From Pseudomonadota bacterium (lineage in GTDB: Bacteria > Pseudomonadota > Alphaproteobacteria > Rickettsiales > Midichloriaceae), in assembly GCA_018242185.1 (NCBI GenBank), contig JAFECK010000001.1, positions 1 through 64,000 of the forward strand: a stretch of DNA of 64,000 bases, in the 5' to 3' direction. Positions 16,467 through 25,837 of the stretch are shown here, one piece after another; the stretch's first letter is position 1; each line of letters opens with the position of its first letter. The position numbers and the translations under genes were made by a program. The notes under the pieces are model-generated. The model did no database searches and had not been told where the DNA came from. It saw nothing but the letters and a program-made list of their open reading frames with translations.

Positions 16467-17945
16467 CTATCCCCCCTCATGTACACTATCTAGGTTATTG
16501 AAGCTTGTGGTATTGCTGTTGAAAAACAGGGGTACAGTGCCAATTGGGCCATTACGATGCTTGGCAATAATCACTTCTGCAATGTTCTTGACCGCATCCA
16601 TCTCCCGCTGCCATTCGACGAATTGCTCTTCTCCTAAAGGAATTTTGCGCATTAGATAATATTCTGGACGATATATAAACATCACCACGTCCGCATCTTG
16701 CTCGATATTACCGCTTTCCCTCAAATCTGACAGTTGTGGGCGTTTATCCTCTCTGCTTTCCACTGCACGAGAAAGCTGGGACAAGGCCACTACCGGGATC
16801 TCTAGCTCTTTGGCAATTGCTTTTAAGCCATTAGTGATTTCGCCTACTTCCAACACCCTCCCTCCAGAGTCATAGTGGCTTGAACCCCGCATCAGCTGCA
16901 GATAGTCCACTATTATCAGTCCCAGATTATTCTGCCTACTAAGGCGCCGTGCTTTAGTCCTCAGCGCTGAGATTGAAAGCATTGGGGTGTCATCCACATA
17001 AAACGGCAATGAATTTATATCGCTCATGTGATTAGAAATCTTGATGAAATCATCATGGCCGACCTTACCTGTTCTGATTTTAGAGCTCTCTATTCCTGTG
17101 CTCAGAGAAATAATACGCGAGGCAATCTGTTCAGAGGACATCTCAAGTGAGAAAAAGCCAACTGACTTGTTCTCACCAGGTGCTGTTTTATTGAAGAAAC
17201 TTCTTGCCGCATTCACCGCCATATTAATAGCCAGCGAGGTTTTTCCCATAGAAGGTCTGGCCGCGATTATCACCAGATCGGATTTCTGCAAACCCCCACC
17301 TAACAGGTCATTCATATTGAAAAACCCGGTGTCCACCCCCACGATATCAGTGCCGTGGCGTTTTGCCTCATCTATACGCCGTAATACCTCATTTACCGAC
17401 TGTTTTAATGTCATGACATTATCTCTAGTTTCTCCTTCGCATGCTAATTGAAATAGTCTAGACTCCGCTTTTTCTACCTGCTGCATTGGCTCAACTTCCA
17501 CCAATTTCTCATAAGCATCATTCACTATATCTTCGCCTATCTCGATCAACCTTCTGCGTACCGCGTGGCTATGGATTTCACGTGCAAGTGACTCAATATT
17601 TACTACTGTAGCGCTATTTGATACCAGCCTTACCAGATACTCAAAACCGCCTATTCCTTGTTCACTCAATGACTCTTCATTTTCCAGGTACTGCTTCAGA
17701 GTAATAGGGGTAGCTACCATCCCCTTTTCTATAAACCTTAGGATGGTACCGTATATCCTAGCATGCAACGGTGCATAAAAATGAGATGGATAAAGAAAAT
17801 CTGAGACTTTATGAATATTCTCGTTATTTACGATAAAAGCACCAATTAGCGCCTGCTCTGCCTCTAAGTTATTGGGAGCATGCTTAAGCGCATTCTCATT
17901 CTGAGCAGTTTCAACAACAGCGGTATTTGCAGCAGTAGAAGACAT
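16467..17945 (-). CDS. dnaB: replicative DNA helicase
   Basis: The hexameric 5'-3' helicase that unwinds DNA at the replication fork. The N-terminal DnaB domain (PNNLEAEQALIGAFIVNN) spans about residues 25-125. The RecA-like domain has Walker A ARPSMGKTSLAINMA near 230-244, FSLEMSSEQ near 267 and the Walker B stretch IIVDYLQLM near 345-353, followed by LSQLSRAVE. The length is 492 residues. It lies about 1 kb from the putative oriC, a sensible neighbour for hemE-oriC. Confidence 0.97.
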   Translation of the reverse strand: MSSTAANTAVVETAQNENALKHAPNNLEAEQALIGAFIVNNENIHKVSDFLYPSHFYAPLHARIYGTILRFIEKGMVATPITLKQYLENEESLSEQGIGGFEYLVRLVSNSATVVNIESLAREIHSHAVRRRLIEIGEDIVNDAYEKLVEVEPMQQVEKAESRLFQLACEGETRDNVMTLKQSVNEVLRRIDEAKRHGTDIVGVDTGFFNMNDLLGGGLQKSDLVIIAARPSMGKTSLAINMAVNAARSFFNKTAPGENKSVGFFSLEMSSEQIASRIISLSTGIESSKIRTGKVGHDDFIKISNHMSDINSLPFYVDDTPMLSISALRTKARRLSRQNNLGLIIVDYLQLMRGSSHYDSGGRVLEVGEITNGLKAIAKELEIPVVALSQLSRAVESREDKRPQLSDLRESGNIEQDADVVMFIYRPEYYLMRKIPLGEEQFVEWQREMDAVKNIAEVIIAKHRNGPIGTVPLFFNSNTTSFNNLDSVHEGG

Positions 17946-17978
17946 CTAATATTCCATATATCAATTCAAACCCGCCAA

Positions 17979-18992
17979 CTATCTGTTTCTGATAGCATTA
18001 ACAACAACTTCAAGATTCTCAGGTGGGGTAGTTGGTATTATTCCATGCCCTAAGTTAAAAATAAACCCTTGATCAGACATTATTTCAATTATTTCTTCAG
18101 CCGCTCTAATTGCGCCCCTTTTAGACGCTGCAAGCAATATATTATCCATATTCCCTTGTAATACTGCCCCACTCAAGTGCTTTTTAGCCCACTTTAGTGG
18201 TACATATTGATCCAGCGCCACCACATCAACTTTAGTATTATCAACATAGTCTTGATAAAGAAATCCAGCGCCTCTCGGAAATCCTATAATTTTAATCTCT
18301 CCATTATAGGCCCTTATACTATCAACAATAGTTTTCGTAGGTTTTATTACAAACCTATAAAAATACTCCTCGGTCAATACACCTGCCCATGAGTCAAATA
18401 GCTTGACCACCTCAACCCCGGCATCAATTTGCATCTTTAAATATTCGATAGTACGCTCTATAATTCTGTCAATTAGCTTCTCTAAGCTCTTTGTATCCGA
18501 GTACATCATGCTCTTGATAACGTGGCAGTCTCTACTCAGCTTTCCTTCCATCATATAACAAGCGATAGTCCATGGAGAGCCGGCAAAACCTATAAAAGCA
18601 GTATTGGGATAGTTATTTTCTATTTCAGATTTAATCTGCTTTATAGCCTCATTAATCTTGCCCAACACATCTCCATATTCCTGCTCTACATAAGCCATGT
18701 TATACTGGCCAACTTCCGGTCCTTTATCGGAGAAGGTGACATTATGTCCCATAAGAAGAGGGACTATCAGGATATCTGAAAACAAAATAGCTGCATCTAG
18801 GTCAAATCTCTTTAGAGGTTGTAAGGTAATTTCCTTAACTAGATTAGGGGTTAAACACAATTTGATAAAATCTTTATTTTCCCTTCTTATCTCCATAAAT
18901 TCTGGTAAATAGCGCCCAGCTTGGCGCATAACCCATATAGGTACTCTATCTATTTTTTTCTTATTGATAACTTCAAGCAGGGGTTTATTCAT
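17979..18992 (-). CDS. hemE: uroporphyrinogen decarboxylase
   Basis: Decarboxylates uroporphyrinogen III to coproporphyrinogen III in haem synthesis. The signature WVMRQAGRYLPEF is at residues 21-33, the substrate loop ILFSDILIVP near 68-77, and GFAGSPWTIACYM near 113-125. The C-terminal FNLGHGIIPTTPPEN is complete. It has 337 residues and looks more AT-rich than dnaB. Its start borders the DnaA-box-rich gap. In Caulobacter and Rickettsia hemE also flanks oriC. Confidence 0.97.
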   Translation of the reverse strand: MNKPLLEVINKKKIDRVPIWVMRQAGRYLPEFMEIRRENKDFIKLCLTPNLVKEITLQPLKRFDLDAAILFSDILIVPLLMGHNVTFSDKGPEVGQYNMAYVEQEYGDVLGKINEAIKQIKSEIENNYPNTAFIGFAGSPWTIACYMMEGKLSRDCHVIKSMMYSDTKSLEKLIDRIIERTIEYLKMQIDAGVEVVKLFDSWAGVLTEEYFYRFVIKPTKTIVDSIRAYNGEIKIIGFPRGAGFLYQDYVDNTKVDVVALDQYVPLKWAKKHLSGAVLQGNMDNILLAASKRGAIRAAEEIIEIMSDQGFIFNLGHGIIPTTPPENLEVVVNAIRNR

Positions 18993-19338
18993 AATATTAA
19001 TACTTATATTATTATCTCTTCTTCTATAGGGATGTTGATATGTTAATTACTAGTATTGCACACAGATATCAACAGGTTATCAACATTTTACACTAGATTT
19101 TAATATAGCAGAAATATAGTTATAATCTAAGTTTTATGAGCCTAACAAGTGGTATAAGCCATGTATTATAACTATACGCCTGCAAGATATCAACATATTA
19201 ACAGACCTCAGGTTGCTGATTTATTATTGTTAATAACTTGTTTGGGTTGATGTTGCTTATGTTGATAAAAACAACAATATAAGTTTTGCACAAAGTATTT
19301 CACAGAGTTATCAACATGGTTATTAACAGCAAAAACAG
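18993..19338. other. putative chromosomal replication origin (oriC)
   Basis: This 346-bp AT-rich gap next to hemE has at least six DnaA-box-like 9-mers. TTATCAACA occurs at 19077-19085 (+), 19260-19268 (-) and 19308-19316 (+). ATATCAACA occurs at 19066-19074 (+), 19033-19041 (-) and 19187-19195 (+). All resemble the consensus TTATNCACA with a change at one or two positions. TTATTAACA-like motifs near 19227 and 19320 may be weaker sites. AT-rich stretches at 19085-19135 and 19195-19250 could be unwinding regions. The hemE-oriC link is established for Caulobacter and Rickettsia; the assignment here is inferred from that and the boxes. Confidence 0.75.
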
Positions 19339-21273
19339 TTATTTTGCAACGATATTAATATCAGGAATTTCCTGCTTTATGCAGTTGCTGAATACTTTAA
19401 TAGCTTCCTTATTATCACCAAAATGGCCAGATAGTTCAGCACCAAAAAATGCTGCAATAATTGGGCCAATAACCCCTATTATAGCGCATACTGCTAACGC
19501 TATAGTTATAGGATTACCGTTATTGCAAGCTGCAATGAAGGTATCGAAATTATTGTTTAGCATATCATGCATAGCTTCTATCGCTTCTTTAGATACAGCT
19601 TCTCCCGCTATTTCTCCTGTAATATATGAAGTTCCAGCAGCAACTCCAACATCGATTGCCAGTGCACCAACTAAGAAGGCAATAGCAAGCGGTATAGATT
19701 TTTTCAACTCCTCGTTTCTCGCATGCTGACCATATAAGCAATACGCCTTACGGACTGCCAGCAAAGCCCTCCTTTTGTTGATGATCTGCTGGAGTTCTTC
19801 TAGCTTTGGGTGGCCTTCTTCTACCGGGGCATAGGATTTATAGGCGAAACCAGCTCTTTTACCATTTTCACTACTGACTAGCAGCATAGCAAGTTTATGA
19901 TCATGTAGCCGTTGCAGCATTTCCAGCTGCGTCTCTTCTAGTAAGATTCGGTAGTCGAAGATAAAGTCAGCCATGCGTATCAGAACCTGCCTATCTTGTT
20001 GTGAAAGAGTTGTATCATCTAACTTTTGATGAATTACATCTAATAATAGCGGAGTGAGGCGCGGCAGTGCTTCATCACGGGTGGCATTGAGCTCATGCGC
20101 TGCTGTACTCAGCGTCATATGGAACGGAGTCTTTATCTGAGCTTGGAAAAACTGCTTTATGAAAAGTAAATAGGTACCCCTGCCGCTATCTTTCATTTCC
20201 ACATCAGCATGTTGTTTCCCACCAATATCCACGCAAAATTGTCGCATTAGCTGGAATTCTTTTTGGTAAAATTTACCGTTGATAGTGTTATCGTAAAATC
20301 GACCGTCTTCTCTTTGTGGATTCAAGTCTAAGCAATAACTTTGCATCTCCAAAGTTTGCAAGTAAGAGGCAACTGGTGCACCTTTTGGGCCTTCCTCAGA
20401 TTTTGGCTGCAACCCCTCGGCAAACATAAGCATCTGCGAATCAATGGTAGTATCCATACCACTCAATATAGCTTTTTCTATACTCTTTGGGAGATCTGGG
20501 AGCAAATGAGGATCGCGGGCCATTTTGTTTATCTCATCCAACATTACTTTTGTAGCCACCTCAGAGGCAGCTCTGATATTAGTCCGCATGCTCTGGTCTT
20601 TGGTCTGCGGCACCTCTTTGTTAAGAGCAGCGTTTTTCTCAGCCTTTTCTGTTATTTTGCGCCTAAATACCGCCGGTCCGCGCCACCCAGAAACTTCAGA
20701 AGTCTCAACCACTTTGTCTTTGGTAAGGATCTGTCTGGCTCCTTCTTGAGATTTTTCTCCTATAGAGTTTTTAATCTGCCCATAAAGTTTAATTTTACTG
20801 ACTCGCTGTGCTCCCAAACTTTTCTCCAGCTGTTTTATCTGCGGGGTTTTCTCGGCATCCTTTTTCTCCAGTTCCTGCGCTATTTTGGAGATCAAGATCA
20901 GCGCGGGGCAGCGGCTGAAGAAAATTGGACCAATTTCCATGAAATCACTTACTATAACATCAGGTACGTCCTGCTTGTTATTTATATCTAGCATGGATAG
21001 CCTTGAATTTTTACTCACCCCGTCTTTTGCCATCTCTTTTAGCTCTAAAACAGCTATATCAAGAACTTCATCGATGTTAGAGAAAAATATCCCTACATAA
21101 CGCAAAACATTCGGTCGAGAGCGCTCCTCGGATGTGCTCCATATTTTAGCTGCTAGAGGAGTAAACCACTCAAACCCGTAATAAATCTCTCTCCATAAGG
21201 TTTTGAGATTATCCTGTTCCAGCATATTGCCTCGCGCAACATAAAGCTTTTTATAATCCTTCAGAGTTCTCAT
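19339..21273 (-). CDS. unassigned 644-residue protein with C-terminal membrane segments
   Basis: I do not recognise a family. The first 500 residues are hydrophilic and helix-rich, with charged stretches near 120-260 that could be coiled coil. Two hydrophobic segments follow at about 517-541 and 586-611, with short glycine-rich turns. There is no N-terminal signal peptide. It is the last gene of the minus-strand cluster that begins with the PilM/N-like gene and ends at the oriC gap, so it may be a pilus accessory protein. A membrane-targeted effector is an alternative. The start at 21273 follows a 90-bp gap. Confidence 0.7.
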   Translation of the reverse strand: MRTLKDYKKLYVARGNMLEQDNLKTLWREIYYGFEWFTPLAAKIWSTSEERSRPNVLRYVGIFFSNIDEVLDIAVLELKEMAKDGVSKNSRLSMLDINNKQDVPDVIVSDFMEIGPIFFSRCPALILISKIAQELEKKDAEKTPQIKQLEKSLGAQRVSKIKLYGQIKNSIGEKSQEGARQILTKDKVVETSEVSGWRGPAVFRRKITEKAEKNAALNKEVPQTKDQSMRTNIRAASEVATKVMLDEINKMARDPHLLPDLPKSIEKAILSGMDTTIDSQMLMFAEGLQPKSEEGPKGAPVASYLQTLEMQSYCLDLNPQREDGRFYDNTINGKFYQKEFQLMRQFCVDIGGKQHADVEMKDSGRGTYLLFIKQFFQAQIKTPFHMTLSTAAHELNATRDEALPRLTPLLLDVIHQKLDDTTLSQQDRQVLIRMADFIFDYRILLEETQLEMLQRLHDHKLAMLLVSSENGKRAGFAYKSYAPVEEGHPKLEELQQIINKRRALLAVRKAYCLYGQHARNEELKKSIPLAIAFLVGALAIDVGVAAGTSYITGEIAGEAVSKEAIEAMHDMLNNNFDTFIAACNNGNPITIALAVCAIIGVIGPIIAAFFGAELSGHFGDNKEAIKVFSNCIKQEIPDINIVAK

Positions 21274-21363
21274 ATACTCGCCAATAATTTCTATACACCT
21301 CTCATTGTGCTATAAAATACTGGTTTTTGCAAATGAAGAACGATAGAGACTACCAAGATCCAA

Positions 21364-21819
21364 TTAACCTTTCAGCTTGGCCGCCACCTGCTCATCCATC
21401 TCAGCTTGTTCACGCTTGTTAGCTTCCAGCTTCTCTTGCGCCTTCTGATGCTCCAGCAGCTTCTGATATTGTTGCTGCTTCTGATACTCGGCCATTAACT
21501 GCGCTTGCACCATAGCTAAAATCTTCTGGCACTCGCTTAAGCTGAGCTTCACTTGCTCTTGCCTATGTTCCATGTGCTTGATATATGGCGCGGCATTATA
21601 AATGGTAGTGCCGTGAACTGCCTTATCACCGCTATCAACGGCTGAGTTCATAGCAGTTTCTACGAAGAAGCGTTGCTCACGCTGCTGCTCATCGTATAAC
21701 CCTTTTAAGGCTCCTTGCAAGTTAGTGATTTGCCCCTTTAGCTTATTGCTCTTGCTCAATAATTCATTGATCTGCTTATCGGTAATACGCAGCAACCGTG
21801 CTATCAGACTACTTTTCAT
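21364..21819 (-). CDS. small coiled-coil protein in the pilus cluster
   Basis: A 151-residue protein, strongly charged and Gln/Lys/Glu-rich, almost entirely helical, with coiled coil predicted by eye over about residues 10-60 and 80-145 (runs such as EYQKQQQYQKLLEHQKAQE). No signal peptide or membrane segment. It lies 11 bp from the PilP-like gene and is probably cotranscribed with it. The function is unknown; a cytoplasmic adaptor or scaffold is possible. Confidence 0.65.
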   Translation of the reverse strand: MKSSLIARLLRITDKQINELLSKSNKLKGQITNLQGALKGLYDEQQREQRFFVETAMNSAVDSGDKAVHGTTIYNAAPYIKHMEHRQEQVKLSLSECQKILAMVQAQLMAEYQKQQQYQKLLEHQKAQEKLEANKREQAEMDEQVAAKLKG

Positions 21820-21830
21820 AAACTGATACC

Positions 21831-22577
21831 TTAGCCCGCTTTTGGAAGTGTGCCGTTATAAACCTTGCCTTCGACTACCATCAGCTGTTGCGGGATAAAT
21901 GTTTGATTAACTTGGAGCGCAAAATTCACCACGCCAACGTTGTTATTCACTATAGACACTTCTATAGGGTGGTCGTTGATCATATAGTGATTATCGCTAA
22001 TCTGGTTAGCCCTACTTCTCCATCCTGGCGCGGAAGTGTCTATATCTACTATTACCCATTTGAAGAAAGCTTTACTCTGGCTGACATTTATTAGGCTCAA
22101 GTTGTTGTTAATCTTCTGACCCTTAACCTTATTGCCGTTAACCCATGCTATCCATTTTGAATCGGCATTCTGAATTATAGAGCTGAGGTATATGTTACTG
22201 CCTAAGTCATTGTTGTCTCCTTTTTTACCTCCTGCCTTCTTGGCTTCATATTGCCTTACCGCTTCAGCTACAGCCTGTAACTCTTCATCCTTAAATACTA
22301 CAGAGCGCGGAGCAACATTTTGCTGGTCATTATTGCCAACTATAGCCTGCTCTGCATTGGGCATAGCATTGCTTTCAGTAGAGGCAGGGATGGTTTGGTT
22401 AGAAGGGCCCGCTATTGTAGCGTTATTATTGCTTACACTGCTCTGAGGTGTTATCACATCTTGGGGCGGAATTACTAACGGGGTATTCTCAGTGTCTGCG
22501 GCTAGTGTTATGCTTGGCATGCACGTAATAACCGCAAGGGAAGCGAGCGCGCATAGTCTTATAAGTTCGTTTTTCAT
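21831..22577 (-). CDS. exported PilP/GspC-like pilus protein
   Basis: A 248-residue protein with a signal peptide (residues 1-26, ending SITLAADT), then a low-complexity Asn/Pro/Ser linker to about residue 95. A small folded domain follows (IYLSSIIQNADSKWIAWVNG near 127-146). That last pattern, a strand, an inserted turn and an INGxxV-like strand, resembles the homology region of PilP/GspC proteins, which join inner-membrane PilNO to the outer-membrane secretin. The assignment rests on this pattern and on gene order after PilM/N- and PilO-like genes. It lies 3 bp from the PilO-like gene. Confidence 0.6.
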   Translation of the reverse strand: MKNELIRLCALASLAVITCMPSITLAADTENTPLVIPPQDVITPQSSVSNNNATIAGPSNQTIPASTESNAMPNAEQAIVGNNDQQNVAPRSVVFKDEELQAVAEAVRQYEAKKAGGKKGDNNDLGSNIYLSSIIQNADSKWIAWVNGNKVKGQKINNNLSLINVSQSKAFFKWVIVDIDTSAPGWRSRANQISDNHYMINDHPIEVSIVNNNVGVVNFALQVNQTFIPQQLMVVEGKVYNGTLPKAG

Positions 22578-22580
22578 CGT

Positions 22581-23204
22581 CTAGCCTCCTGGTTTAATTG
22601 CTTGTACTTCTTGCCAAACGATCTCTATTTGAGCTTTAACCAAGTCCTTGAAGTTGCCCTCAGCTATGCCTTTGAGCACTTCTGGGGTGACCGACATGGA
22701 ATTGGAAAGCTTCATGCTCTTAACTTGTAAAGAGCCTGGCATAGCGGCTATTAGAGCGTTTACAAAGTTGAAAATTGACTCATCCGTATAGGCGCTGCAT
22801 TGTATGGAAATAACGCTGTATTGAAGCTGAGTGAGGGAATTTTTGTAATCGTTTCTCACTACTGGGCTGGATGCATTGACTGCCAGATTGGTTATCCCGT
22901 AAGAATAACTCAAGTCATCCAATATTTTCTTCGCTTCCTCTATCTGTAAACCATTTGCGGTAAGCTTATTTTGGTTTGAACTGCTCCAAACTCTGTAGGC
23001 TTCTTTAGTCCTTTGGATGTCCTCTTGCAATTCTTTTAATTCTTTATTAAGCTCGCCATCCCTGGTGCTAGCGCGTTTGAAAGTCTCATTAAGCGTAAAG
23101 CTATAAGTAAATACGATTAGCCATATAACCAGAGCAGTAAGAAGTATGGAGAATGGCTTTCTCAATTTGTTGATAATATACCTGTTATAAGATGTAGCTT
23201 GCAT
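22581..23204 (-). CDS. PilO-like inner-membrane pilus protein
   Basis: A 207-residue bitopic protein. It has a short basic N-terminus, a single membrane helix at about residues 18-36, a coiled coil at about 40-85, then a small alpha/beta periplasmic domain. This is the architecture of PilO/GspM, which pairs with PilN to form the inner-membrane alignment complex. Sequence identity to known PilO is not obvious by eye, so the call depends on architecture and gene order. It starts 7 bp after the PilM/N-like gene. Confidence 0.6.
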   Translation of the reverse strand: MQATSYNRYIINKLRKPFSILLTALVIWLIVFTYSFTLNETFKRASTRDGELNKELKELQEDIQRTKEAYRVWSSSNQNKLTANGLQIEEAKKILDDLSYSYGITNLAVNASSPVVRNDYKNSLTQLQYSVISIQCSAYTDESIFNFVNALIAAMPGSLQVKSMKLSNSMSVTPEVLKGIAEGNFKDLVKAQIEIVWQEVQAIKPGG

Positions 23205-23211
23205 ATCTCTC

Positions 23212-24894
23212 CTACTTAGTATTTTTCATATTGTCTATAGAGAGGTCAACCAGCACTTCATCAGGTATTTGATCAAGCGAGAAGGTATTTGGGATATCAC
23301 CCATGTGCACCTTGTAGTCTGGAAATTTTTTAGTAAGCGTGGTCTTGAAGGTTTGGTATTTCGTCAACAGCTCTTCATATTGACCCTGCTTATTACTAAA
23401 GAGTATTTTTGCTTTCAAGGAAACTTCTTTGTTAGCATGTGTGTCCATAGGGTTGGTAGGTGTTACAGCATTAGGATCGTATATCAGCCCGGTGAAATTA
23501 TAGGAAAAATCAAAGCTACGCACCCTGGTATTTTGCCGGTCAGTATTAGCCACTTCCATCACCATATTAACCACATCCAGGCTACTACTGGATAGTTCTT
23601 TATAAACCTTAACCACTTCTTTTAGTTGGGGCACATTAGCATCTTTGCTGAACTTGCCCTCTTCAGTAATTTTCTGCTGTTTTAAGTTATCAAGCTCGGC
23701 TACTAACACAGCTTCATTTTGCTGTAGCTTTGCTGTATTGTTCTTAGTAGCGCTAGTAGACCAGAGCAGGATGGCGGCAAATAATATAACGACCGGAACA
23801 GCGAGTAGTGAAAGCTTGGCAAGCGCCTGCGTCCCGTAGTACATGTAATAAGCCGTGCGCATGGCTTTTGTGTGGAGCCTGGCTAGGCGGCGCTTATCTT
23901 GTTGCAAAAGAGCTATAGTTACTGGCTCTGCAAATCTGTCCTGCTCTTTAGACACATTCCCTTTCAGGTTAAACATCTCTACTAGTTCATACGGAGTGAA
24001 CAGGTTCACATTTTTTGAGGGGATTTTTTCAGTTCTGATATTTCTCTTTACATCTTCTGAGCATATAATATGGACGGCTACACTGCTTTCTGGCTTCAAC
24101 GAGAGCCGGCGTAGGTATTCCATTGCATTATTAAGCTCTTGCTCAATATTGCCAGCCACCACATCAGGATTGCTGTCCGCTATATTGTTTAGCAGGCGTG
24201 TAAATACAACGCGATTGTTTTGATAGGCTACCTGGCGTACGCCTCCTGTTTTATTGTTAAGCATCAGGATATCCCAAGAAGTCCCTTTGCTGAACGTTTG
24301 ACGCAAAGGCTCAATTATGCTTGAGAATATTGAGCCAATTGCACTTTTTAGTTTGTCTAGCGGGCCGGCAGAAGCGGCGTGAATATCGTGCTTGCCAGCT
24401 TTATGATGATGAATTGCGTTTACAATACTCGCTGCTTCGACCGGCAGGAAATATAGGCCGATTACGATGTTGTCATAATTCATGAGATAGTCCATCCAGG
24501 ATGAAACTGGAGGCTCATAAGCTGCAGATATAAAGGTATAAATCCAATCTTTCCGCCCCGAAGGAACGCGATCTACTTGCAAAGCAAACTTTAGATGTTC
24601 TAGGGGCGTTTCTTTCTCAAGACGTTTATTGGCCAATCTCTTTATGCTAAAGCGATCTACTCCTGGCAACATCCTCTGCAAGTAGTTTTGGTCAAGCACA
24701 TCTAAATATACCTCTATTACGGCGTCTTTATTTTGCTCAAGTATTTTACCAAGCTCTTCGGTATCTGCGGGATTGGCGCTCTTTACAAAGAGTTTATTTT
24801 GGAGCATGTCTTCGCTGAAGAAGGCGATCACCGCCCCCTCTTCTCCGATAATTACTTTTATCGCATCTATTTCTTGTCTGTGATCAAGTGCCAT
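23212..24894 (-). CDS. PilM-PilN-like fused pilus assembly protein
   Basis: A 560-residue protein. About 350 cytoplasmic residues include DILMLNNKTGGVRQVAYQ near 208-225, which resembles the second phosphate-loop region of actin-like PilM/GspL proteins. A membrane helix follows at about 355-378, then a coiled coil (380-410) and a periplasmic ferredoxin-like domain to the end, as in PilN or GspL. So one polypeptide appears to carry the roles of PilM and PilN. It is first in a minus-strand cluster followed by PilO- and PilP-like genes. An 89-bp gap upstream probably carries its promoter. Confidence 0.65.
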   Translation of the reverse strand: MALDHRQEIDAIKVIIGEEGAVIAFFSEDMLQNKLFVKSANPADTEELGKILEQNKDAVIEVYLDVLDQNYLQRMLPGVDRFSIKRLANKRLEKETPLEHLKFALQVDRVPSGRKDWIYTFISAAYEPPVSSWMDYLMNYDNIVIGLYFLPVEAASIVNAIHHHKAGKHDIHAASAGPLDKLKSAIGSIFSSIIEPLRQTFSKGTSWDILMLNNKTGGVRQVAYQNNRVVFTRLLNNIADSNPDVVAGNIEQELNNAMEYLRRLSLKPESSVAVHIICSEDVKRNIRTEKIPSKNVNLFTPYELVEMFNLKGNVSKEQDRFAEPVTIALLQQDKRRLARLHTKAMRTAYYMYYGTQALAKLSLLAVPVVILFAAILLWSTSATKNNTAKLQQNEAVLVAELDNLKQQKITEEGKFSKDANVPQLKEVVKVYKELSSSSLDVVNMVMEVANTDRQNTRVRSFDFSYNFTGLIYDPNAVTPTNPMDTHANKEVSLKAKILFSNKQGQYEELLTKYQTFKTTLTKKFPDYKVHMGDIPNTFSLDQIPDEVLVDLSIDNMKNTK

Positions 24895-24983
24895 ATCTAA
24901 CTGATAAATAACCCATATAAGAGTTATGCTAGCAACTTTTTTATGCGTGTGAAATATATTTCTACTTGTCGCGCCACACCAGG

Positions 24984-25826
24984 CTAGCCGCCTTTAATTT
25001 CCGATGAGCGTTCGCTCACTATATTGCGGAGTTTGGTTATATCTGTTTGATTCGCGGAATTTGGTTGAATGAGCCCAGTGGACACTGCTCTATCATATGC
25101 TTCTAGTGCCCTGCTTGCAATGTTGATCTGTAGAGTAGAAGTCGATTGCCGCATGGAATTCCCTTCCTTATATATTTCTAATTCAGTTCTGGCCTGCACT
25201 GGCAGAGCCTTAACGATCTCATCTAAAGTATGCGCTATGAACTTATCTTCAACACCTTTATTAGTAAAGCCAACATATGCCTCATGTAAATCAACTTTCA
25301 TGTCTGTTGACATATGAGAGAACATAAAGATTTTAGAGGCAGCTATGATGCTGTGGGTTTTTGAAGTTGTGAGCCACTTAGGTAAGTCTTCTCCATTATC
25401 ATCAAGCAATACTTTATTGCCCGCCATAATGTTGGCGCCAGCTATTAATGCAGTGTATAGGCAGAACACAATAACCGAGCTTTTTAGAAAGCCAAATATG
25501 AATCCTAATATACTATCAATAAATCCCGCTCTTAAAGGCCCTGTTATAGTCATGAGAATGGTATTTGCTATTGATAGTGCTATTAATGTAACAATAAAGA
25601 GGCCCGTGTAGGTGAATGCAGTGATTGCGAGAGTCGCTTTTCCACTGCCCACAAAAAGACCTAGGGCTATGGGATATAACTTGTAGGTAAGATAGATAGA
25701 CAAAAACCAGCTCAGCAGAGAGAGGACAGAAGCGATGAAGCCACGCCACATGCCAAACATACTGCTAAACGCCACTATCGCGAACACGATAATGTCTAGC
25801 ATCCCTAATTCACTTCCCCCATCCAT
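24984..25826 (-). CDS. cvpA: CvpA family inner-membrane protein
   Basis: A membrane protein of the CvpA (colicin V production) family with four hydrophobic helices in residues 8-150. The GMWRGFIASVLSLLSWFLSIYLT stretch is typical in its WRGF opening, and a conserved GFIDSILGFIFGFLKS lies near 101-116. The C-terminal 130 residues are hydrophilic. The biochemical function is not settled; in E. coli it is linked to the purF operon and envelope stress. An ATG at 25802 (Met9) is an alternative start. It sits 11 bp after radA. Confidence 0.85.
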   Translation of the reverse strand: MDGGSELGMLDIIVFAIVAFSSMFGMWRGFIASVLSLLSWFLSIYLTYKLYPIALGLFVGSGKATLAITAFTYTGLFIVTLIALSIANTILMTITGPLRAGFIDSILGFIFGFLKSSVIVFCLYTALIAGANIMAGNKVLLDDNGEDLPKWLTTSKTHSIIAASKIFMFSHMSTDMKVDLHEAYVGFTNKGVEDKFIAHTLDEIVKALPVQARTELEIYKEGNSMRQSTSTLQINIASRALEAYDRAVSTGLIQPNSANQTDITKLRNIVSERSSEIKGG

Positions 25827-25837
25827 ATGGTCACCCC

